A DNA stretch of 10,808 nucleotides, from contig CAZSCF010000024.1 of the NCBI GenBank assembly GCA_964605365.1, positions 1 to 10,808 on the forward strand, read 5' to 3'. The stretch comes from CAZSCF01 sp964605365. GTDB lineage: Bacteria; Patescibacteriota; Minisyncoccia; Moranbacterales; UBA2206. Positions 6,781 to 10,808 of the stretch are shown in pieces. The position numbers and the translations under genes were made by a program. Position 1 is the stretch's first letter; every line of letters starts with the position of its first letter. The notes beneath the pieces were generated by a model. The model was not told the origin of the DNA. It searched no databases and worked only from the letters and a program-made list of their open reading frames with translations.

Positions 6781-7578
6781 TTATAATAATTTTTTCTTAG
6801 CTATATTTTTTAATTCTTTATTGAATTCTTCAATTGCTTGGTTAATAATAGGATCAAATTTCTTGTAAATTTCTTTTTCTTTGACAATATTGCCAGCCTC
6901 AAGCAGAGAGTCAAATGTTCCCGCATCTAGCCACTCACCTTGAATTTTTTGCACCGATAATTCGCCCATTTCCAGATATTTATCATTGATATCTGTTATT
7001 TCAATCTCGCCTCTATCTGATGGGGCAAGGTTTTTGGCAATATCAATAACTTTTTTATCATAAACATAAAGTCCAGTAATGGCCCAATCACTGATAAATT
7101 CTTTTGGTTTTTCAACTACTTGAACAGCTTTTCCACTTTCATCGAATTTTACTACGCCAAATCTTTCCGGGTCTGGAACTTGCTTGGCAAAAACCATTCC
7201 TCCATTTTGAAAATTTTTAATTTTTTCCGTTAAATCGTCTTCAAAAATATTATCACCCAAAACCATAGCCACATTGTCATTGTCAATAAAATTTTCTCCG
7301 ACAATAAAAGCATCGGCTAATCCGCGAGGAGTCTTCTGTACTTCGAAAAAAAGATTTATGCCATGATTTTTGAAAATTGAACCCAAAAGATTCAAAAACT
7401 GACCGCTATGCTCCGGCGCTACAATTACCAAAATTTCTTTTATACCAGCTTTAATGAGGGTATTTAATGGATAAAAAATCATTTGCCTGTCATAAACTGG
7501 TAGAAGCTGCTTGGAAGCTGTGGCTGTCAATGGAAATAATCGCGTAGCCGTTCCACCAGAAAGTATGATCCCTTTCAT
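6781..7578 (-). CDS. rmlA: Glucose-1-phosphate thymidylyltransferase, short RmlA form
   Basis: The enzyme joins dTTP and glucose 1-phosphate to dTDP-glucose, the first step of dTDP-L-rhamnose synthesis. The start MKGIILSGGTATRLFPLTAT has the nucleotide-binding loop, with A-T in place of the common G-T before R13. SKQLLPVYDRQMIFYPL (22-38) is diagnostic of RmlA rather than GalU. PRGLADAF (84-91), LGDNIF (107-112, metal-binding D109), PDPERFGVV (135-143), VVEKPKEF (154-161), SDRGEIEITDIN (187-198) and EWLDAGTFDSLLEA (215-228) follow in family order. At 265 residues it is shorter than the enterobacterial enzyme, and the tail ends in a lysine-rich helix. The ATG at 7576-7578 is only 6 nt from an arm of the GxxExxY cassette, so its upstream region (TAGTAAAGAAAATTT) is largely cassette sequence and has no clear Shine-Dalgarno. 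Probably expressed with glyA and rmlBD. Confidence 0.94.
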   Translation of the reverse strand: MKGIILSGGTATRLFPLTATASKQLLPVYDRQMIFYPLNTLIKAGIKEILVIVAPEHSGQFLNLLGSIFKNHGINLFFEVQKTPRGLADAFIVGENFIDNDNVAMVLGDNIFEDDLTEKIKNFQNGGMVFAKQVPDPERFGVVKFDESGKAVQVVEKPKEFISDWAITGLYVYDKKVIDIAKNLAPSDRGEIEITDINDKYLEMGELSVQKIQGEWLDAGTFDSLLEAGNIVKEKEIYKKFDPIINQAIEEFNKELKNIAKKKLL

Positions 7579-7584
7579 AAATTT

Positions 7585-7618
7585 TCTTTACTAATTACTA
7601 ATTTATATACTAATATAC
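7585..7618 (+). repeat. Left 34-bp inverted-repeat arm of the GxxExxY cassette
   Basis: The arm is built from the heptamer ACTAATT: two adjacent copies (7590-7596, 7597-7603), a partial third (7609-7614), and a fourth just across the arm boundary (7617-7623). The A/T-only spacer TATAT separates the pairs. It matches the right arm base for base over all 34 positions. It lies 6 nt from the rmlA start codon and so forms most of the rmlA 5' region. An inward TATACT (7606-7611) resembles a -10 box but has no convincing -35. Confidence 0.93.
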
Positions 7619-8010
7619 TAATTCATTTTTAAATTTATTATCCTTTTGTATCGAACTCCGTTTTTTGTAAAATAAATAAGTAGCCCTAATTTTAAATTCA
7701 TCGCCTTTAGATATGAATACAACTGATCAATGTCTTTTTTGGAAAAATAATTTTTTTGCTTCAGCTCAACTACTATTTTATCAAAAACCAGAAAATCAAA
7801 AAAATAATAACCAACATCCTCTCCTCTAAACTTAACCTTTGCTTTCAACTCTTTTTTAAATGAAATTTTATTTTCAGTAAATATATTGGCAATTGCATTC
7901 TGATAGAATTTTTCCTTGTGTCCATAGCCTAATTCGTTGAAAACACTAAAAACCAGTCCGATAATTTTATAACACTCATCTTTATATATCAAATCCTCCC
8001 TAATTGCCAT
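7618..8010 (-). CDS. GxxExxY protein, PD-(D/E)xK nuclease-like
   Basis: The 130-residue protein carries the family signature GHKEKFY (30-36) in a helical N-terminal half, after NELGY. The core of a PD-(D/E)xK nuclease fold follows: D72 in GYYFFDFLVFD, then VELK with E82 and K84 one strand later, and Q96 in DQLYSYLK, a common accessory residue. All putative active-site residues are present, so the protein may be catalytically competent, though no activity has been firmly assigned to this family as far as I know. Length is normal (about 125-135). The gene is the only cargo of the inverted-repeat cassette at 7585-8050 and reads in the same direction as glyA and rmlA, so it does not obstruct the operon. 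No Shine-Dalgarno; a TATACT in the right arm lies 13 nt before the ATG and might serve as its own weak -10. Confidence 0.88.
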   Translation of the reverse strand: MAIREDLIYKDECYKIIGLVFSVFNELGYGHKEKFYQNAIANIFTENKISFKKELKAKVKFRGEDVGYYFFDFLVFDKIVVELKQKNYFSKKDIDQLYSYLKAMNLKLGLLIYFTKNGVRYKRIINLKMN

Positions 8011-8016
8011 TGATTC

Positions 8017-8050
8017 GTATATTAGTATATAAATTAGTAATTAGTAAAGA
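8017..8050 (-). repeat. Right 34-bp inverted-repeat arm of the GxxExxY cassette
   Basis: The exact reverse complement of 7585-7618. On the minus strand the first bases, TCTTTACTAA, provide the last two sense codons (CTT, TAC) and the TAA stop of glyA. The arm also contains TATACT (8024-8029, minus strand), a possible -10 for the cassette gene. Beyond the arm the match breaks at once, ACTAATT on the left being ACGAATC on the right, so the 34-bp boundary is sharp. Confidence 0.93.
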
Positions 8051-9291
8051 TTTCGATATATCGGAAATTTTTTACAAAGCGTTATTACTTCCTTGTGCAG
8101 ACTTCTTAGTTTCTTTTCATCTTTGTAATTTTCAATTGCTTCTTTTATCCACCTGGAAATCATACGAATTTCCTTTTCTTTCATGCCGCGAGTCGTAATA
8201 GCCGGAACACCTATTCGAATACCGCTTGGATCCATTGGACCGCGCGGATCATCCGGAATCATATTTTTATTAAGGGTAATTCCTATTTTATCCAAAGCTA
8301 CCTCAGCTTCTTTTCCGGTCACGCCTTTTGAGCCAAAAACATCCACTAACACCATATGATTGTCTGTGCCACCAAACATCAATTTGAATCCATGCTTTTT
8401 TAATTCTATTTCCAGAATTTTTGCATTTTTAATAATTTGTTTGGCATAAGCCTTGAAAGATGGTTTCATGGCCTCGCCAAAAGCCACAGCTTTGGCGGCA
8501 ATATTGTTTTCATGCGGCCCTCCTTGAAATCCGGGAAAAGCTGCCTTATCTATAGCCGTGGCAAACTCTTTTTTACAAAGTATCATACCGCCCCTCGGAC
8601 CACGCAAAGTTTTGTGAGTGGTTGTAGTGACAATATCAAAATATGGAACCGGATTTGGCAAAGCCTTTCCAGCAATGAGTCCGGCGATGTGCGCAATATC
8701 AAACATGGTAATAGCACCGACCTTTTTAGCGATAGATTGAAATTTTTTATAATCCAATTGTCTGGTATAAGCGGAAAAACCAGCTAGAATTAATTTTGGC
8801 TTATGCTTAATGGCCATTTTCTCCAATTCTTTATAATCTATCTTTCCAGAAGCATCGGTTTTATAACGTACAAAATTGTATATTTTTGCTGAAAGTGTGA
8901 CCGGGTGACCATGGGTTAAATGGCCCCCGTGAGACAAATCCATGCCCAAAACAGTGTCTCCGGGCTTCAAAATTGCGCTATAAACGATCATATTAGCTGG
9001 AGCGCCGGAAAGTGGCTGCACATTCACGTGCTCAGCTCCAAAAAGTTTTTTAGCTCTTTCAATGGCTAAATTTTCAACAATGTCTGTATATTTTTGTCCG
9101 GCATAATAACGATGTCCCGGATAACCTTCAGAATATTTGTTAGTAAAAACACTGCCCAACGCATCCAAGACCGCTTCAGAAACATAATTTTCAGATGCGA
9201 TAAGCTCCATGCCTTCCTGCTGACGCTTGAGTTCCCCAATCATGGCTTTAAAAACTTGCGCGTCTTGTTTTTTAAGATTGTTGTATTTCAT
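8041..9291 (-). CDS. glyA: Serine hydroxymethyltransferase
   Basis: This PLP enzyme interconverts serine and glycine while loading one-carbon units on tetrahydrofolate in the cytoplasm. With 416 residues it is of standard length. ELIASENYVSEAVLDALGS (29-47), KYSEGYPGHRYYAG (52-65), LSGAPAN (94-100), DLSHGGHLTHG (118-128), DIAHIAGLIAG (198-208) and TTTTHKTLRGPRGG (222-235, with the PLP-binding K227) are all intact. SGIRIGVPAITTRG (356-369) carries the Arg that binds the substrate carboxylate. I chose the ATG at 9289-9291; a TTG four codons upstream is possible but adds nothing family-like. GAGA precedes the ATG by 6 nt, a weak ribosome site at best. The last residues LY and the stop come from the cassette arm. 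Its place within a nucleotide-sugar cluster is a chance or housekeeping linkage, not an obvious pathway link. Confidence 0.96.
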   Translation of the reverse strand: MKYNNLKKQDAQVFKAMIGELKRQQEGMELIASENYVSEAVLDALGSVFTNKYSEGYPGHRYYAGQKYTDIVENLAIERAKKLFGAEHVNVQPLSGAPANMIVYSAILKPGDTVLGMDLSHGGHLTHGHPVTLSAKIYNFVRYKTDASGKIDYKELEKMAIKHKPKLILAGFSAYTRQLDYKKFQSIAKKVGAITMFDIAHIAGLIAGKALPNPVPYFDIVTTTTHKTLRGPRGGMILCKKEFATAIDKAAFPGFQGGPHENNIAAKAVAFGEAMKPSFKAYAKQIIKNAKILEIELKKHGFKLMFGGTDNHMVLVDVFGSKGVTGKEAEVALDKIGITLNKNMIPDDPRGPMDPSGIRIGVPAITTRGMKEKEIRMISRWIKEAIENYKDEKKLRSLHKEVITLCKKFPIYRNLY

Positions 9292-9300
9292 AAAAATTCT

Positions 9301-9415
9301 CAATGATCAATGATCAATTTACATTAAATTTACAATGACTCAATTTCCAGTATTTGAAAATTAATTAATTGGAAAATTGAAAATTCATTGATAATTGTAA
9401 ATTGATAATTGCAAA
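9301..9415. repeat. AT-rich degenerate palindromic element between rmlD and glyA
   Basis: The 124-bp gap holds almost nothing but short repeats. CAATGATCAATTTACA (9308-9323) is inverted at 9396-9411 with one mismatch in 16. CAATGAT occurs twice in tandem (9301-9314), and ATTGATAATTG(T/C)AA twice in tandem (9387-9400, 9401-9414). The middle contains AATTTCC and GGAAAATT arms (9342-9348, 9371-9378). The structure resembles a decayed miniature inverted-repeat element; no ORF fits inside. It is similar in style (A/T heptamer iterations in inverted halves) to the arms of the GxxExxY cassette but not identical in sequence. Confidence 0.6.
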
Positions 9416-10357
9416 TTATTTCTTAAGATATTCTTTTAAGGCTTCTTTGTAACTTCGCATTGGATTGAGTTTTGTATTTAGTAAAACAGAATAAAAAGGT
9501 CTTTTGGCCGGACGTGTAAATTCTTCGCTGCCCACCGGGATAACCTCAGCTTTCACTTTGGCTTGTCGATATAATTCTAGAACAGCTTCGTACCAGGTGC
9601 AAGAATCGCTATTTACAATATGATAAATCCCGAAAGGTTTTTTGGAATCAATAATTTCTTTGGTTTTTTGAGCTAAATCTGGCGCATAAGTAAAGCAACT
9701 CGTTTCCTCATCAATAGCTTTAACCGTTTTTCCGTCAATCGACGAATTTTTGCCGGTTTCCAACATTATATCAAAAAAACTTCTTTTAGCGCCAACAACT
9801 TTGGCCGGTTCGCCAAATAATTTTGAAAGCCGAATTATGTAATATTTCTTGGTATTTTTTTTAACATTAACCTCTCCTAGGAGCTTAGATTTGCCATAAT
9901 TACTGATAGGTTCCGGTTTGTCATTTTCTTTGAAGCCTATTTGGGGCTTAAATCCTGCGTGCAATTGGCAAGTTGCGCAAGAATGGGAACATCCTTGAGG
10001 TTCTTCTATTTTTGGCATTCCATTGAAGACATAATCGGTCGAATAATGTATTAATATTGCTCCTATTTTTTGGGCAATTTTGGCCAAATTTCCCGGGGCC
10101 GTCCCATTGATCAATCTGGCAATCTTGTACTCCTTTGGATCTTCGCATTTATCAACAGCATTGTAGGCTGCCGCGTTTAAAATGATATCCGGCTTAATTT
10201 CCCCTATCTCAATTCTCATATCTCTTTCTTTTGTAATATCAATTTCTTCTTTGTCCCAGGCAAAGACTTCAAAAGATCCATCTTTCTTAAAGATTTTGGC
10301 CAACTCTTGTCCGAGCATTCCCTTAGCGCCGATAATTAAAATTTTTCTATTCTCCAT
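9416..10357 (-). CDS. rmlD: dTDP-4-dehydrorhamnose reductase with a cysteine-bearing insert
   Basis: RmlD reduces dTDP-4-keto-L-rhamnose to dTDP-L-rhamnose with NAD(P)H. The 313-residue protein starts MENRKILIIGAKGMLGQELA with the dinucleotide loop GAKGMLG (10-16). NAAAYNAVDKCE (61-72), STDYVF (106-111) and YGKSKLLGE (154-162) give the SDR triad T107, Y154, K158. RLSKLFG and the C-terminal substrate domain are in order. Between FNG (111-113) and YGK there are 40 residues where E. coli RmlD has about 17; this insert contains C123, C127 and C130 (spacing CX3CX2C) with H125 and H133. The ATG at 10355-10357 overlaps the rmlB end by 11 nt. The frame is open further upstream to 10459, but that would run deep into rmlB and add 34 residues without family resemblance. 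Translational coupling to rmlB is likely. Confidence 0.93.
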   Translation of the reverse strand: MENRKILIIGAKGMLGQELAKIFKKDGSFEVFAWDKEEIDITKERDMRIEIGEIKPDIILNAAAYNAVDKCEDPKEYKIARLINGTAPGNLAKIAQKIGAILIHYSTDYVFNGMPKIEEPQGCSHSCATCQLHAGFKPQIGFKENDKPEPISNYGKSKLLGEVNVKKNTKKYYIIRLSKLFGEPAKVVGAKRSFFDIMLETGKNSSIDGKTVKAIDEETSCFTYAPDLAQKTKEIIDSKKPFGIYHIVNSDSCTWYEAVLELYRQAKVKAEVIPVGSEEFTRPAKRPFYSVLLNTKLNPMRSYKEALKEYLKK

Positions 10358-10808
10358 ATTGTTTTTCGTAATATTTCTGATAATCGCCTGATTTAATGTT
10401 TTTCCACCAACTTTCATTATTTTTATACCATTCAATGGTTTTCTGCAGACCATCTTCAAAACTTATTTTCGGTTGCCATCCAAGTTCATTTTTTATCTTG
10501 GAAAAATCAATGGCATATCTTCTGTCATGCCCCGGCCTGTCTTTTACATATTCGATCGAGTCTTCATTTTTTCCCATAAACTCAATGATTTTTTTGGTAA
10601 TTTCAATATTTGGTTTTTCGGAGTTTCCACCAATACAATACGTCTCTCCTATCTTGCCTTTTTGCAAAATCAAATCAATGGCTTCACAATGATCTTCAAC
10701 ATAAAGCCAGTCACGCACATTCATCCCGTCGCCATAAACCGGAATTTTCTTTTCTTCCATTAAATTGGTAATAAAAAGAGGGATTAATTTTTCCGGAAAA
10801 TGATACGG
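10347..10808 (-). CDS. rmlB: dTDP-glucose 4,6-dehydratase, C-terminal part only
   Basis: The frame enters from the right edge and gives the last 153 residues. It opens with PYHFPEKLIPLFI, the conserved stretch after the catalytic YxxxK region of RmlB, followed by VYGDGMNVRDWLYVEDHCEA, ETYCIGGNSEKPNIEI and DRPGHDRRYAID, all hallmarks of the enzyme. The end WWKNIKSGDYQKYYEKQYGE is the usual RmlB tail. An internal ATG at 10758-10760 is within the conserved domain and not the start. The enzyme converts dTDP-glucose to dTDP-4-keto-6-deoxyglucose. It is the most upstream visible gene of the minus-strand cluster and overlaps rmlD by 11 nt. The NAD-binding half lies outside the window, where rmlC might also be. 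Confidence 0.96.
   Translation of the reverse strand, partial: PYHFPEKLIPLFITNLMEEKKIPVYGDGMNVRDWLYVEDHCEAIDLILQKGKIGETYCIGGNSEKPNIEITKKIIEFMGKNEDSIEYVKDRPGHDRRYAIDFSKIKNELGWQPKISFEDGLQKTIEWYKNNESWWKNIKSGDYQKYYEKQYGE

Larger units (their letters stand above)
7585..8050 (-). mobile_element. 466-bp inverted-repeat cassette carrying a GxxExxY gene
   Basis: A perfect 34-bp inverted repeat (7585-7618, 8017-8050) encloses one small gene and almost nothing else: the gene's stop codon overlaps the left arm by 1 nt, and its ATG is 6 nt from the right arm. TTT lies directly outside both ends (7582-7584, 8051-8053), a possible 3-bp target duplication that is too short to be decisive in AT-rich DNA. The cassette lies between glyA and rmlA, with the glyA stop inside the right arm. 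The symmetric ends, compact cargo and clean junctions indicate a small mobile or formerly mobile unit. No transposase is encoded, so I infer rather than see mobility. Confidence 0.72.

Noticed and set aside
9292..9303. GlyA start at TTG (9301-9303)
   Set aside because: Adds four residues not needed by the family; the ATG at 9291 is a better start codon with a weak GAGA ahead of it.
9301..9415. CRISPR-like short repeats
   Set aside because: Repeat copies are directly adjacent, of unequal size and partly inverted; there are no regular spacers and no cas genes.
9968..9991. CX3CX2C in RmlD as a radical-SAM iron-sulfur site
   Set aside because: The spacing matches, but it sits in a loop insert of a Rossmann-fold SDR protein with no TIM-barrel or other radical-SAM features.
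10358..10459. RmlD extended upstream to 10459
   Set aside because: The extension is out-of-frame rmlB sequence; the NAD-binding motif begins right after the ATG at 10357.

Overview
The window looks like a chromosomal segment of an AT-rich bacterium with very compact gene packing, most likely a member of the Candidate Phyla Radiation (Patescibacteria, Parcubacteria-like). This placement is inferred from the low GC, the standard genetic code with no recoded TGA, start codons without clear Shine-Dalgarno sequences, a GxxExxY protein, and short palindromic repeats in the gaps. It is not proven by any marker gene. The theme is nucleotide-sugar supply and cell-surface glycan assembly.

Layout. On the minus strand at 1-1000 lies a GT4-type glycosyltransferase whose C-terminus is off the left edge. 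From the gap at 1001-1102 a divergent pair of promoters fires both ways. On the plus strand, 1103-4602 is a tight three-gene unit: a large GT-C-like membrane protein, a membrane-anchored protein with four degenerate repeats, and a small four-helix membrane protein (1-nt gap, then a 17-nt overlap). It meets the next minus-strand gene head-on with only 4 nt between. From 10808 down to 4607 everything is on the minus strand: rmlB (5' part off the right edge), rmlD (11-nt overlap), glyA, a small GxxExxY nuclease-like gene, rmlA, galU and a second GT4 glycosyltransferase. RmlA, RmlB and RmlD would make dTDP-L-rhamnose except for the RmlC epimerase step, which is not in the window. GalU would make UDP-glucose, and the glycosyltransferases would use such donors. 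No stretch over 300 bases lacks a gene, and I saw no RNA genes or CRISPR.

The most notable structure is at 7585-8050. The GxxExxY gene is bracketed by a perfect 34-bp inverted repeat (7585-7618 and 8017-8050), forming a 466-bp cassette wedged exactly between glyA and rmlA. The stop codon of glyA lies inside one arm, and the rmlA ATG is 6 nt outside the other. Removing the cassette plus one copy of a flanking TTT restores a 4-nt ATGA overlap between glyA and rmlA, which argues for a clean insertion. Each of the other three untranslated gaps in this minus-strand cluster also holds a palindromic element of a different design (5730-5773, 6666-6751, 9301-9415). The cluster therefore appears to have been hit repeatedly by small elements that land between genes without breaking them.

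Other points of interest are a 23-residue cysteine-bearing insert in RmlD, a near-consensus promoter that would give a leaderless mRNA for the GT-C gene, and a membrane trio of unknown function.
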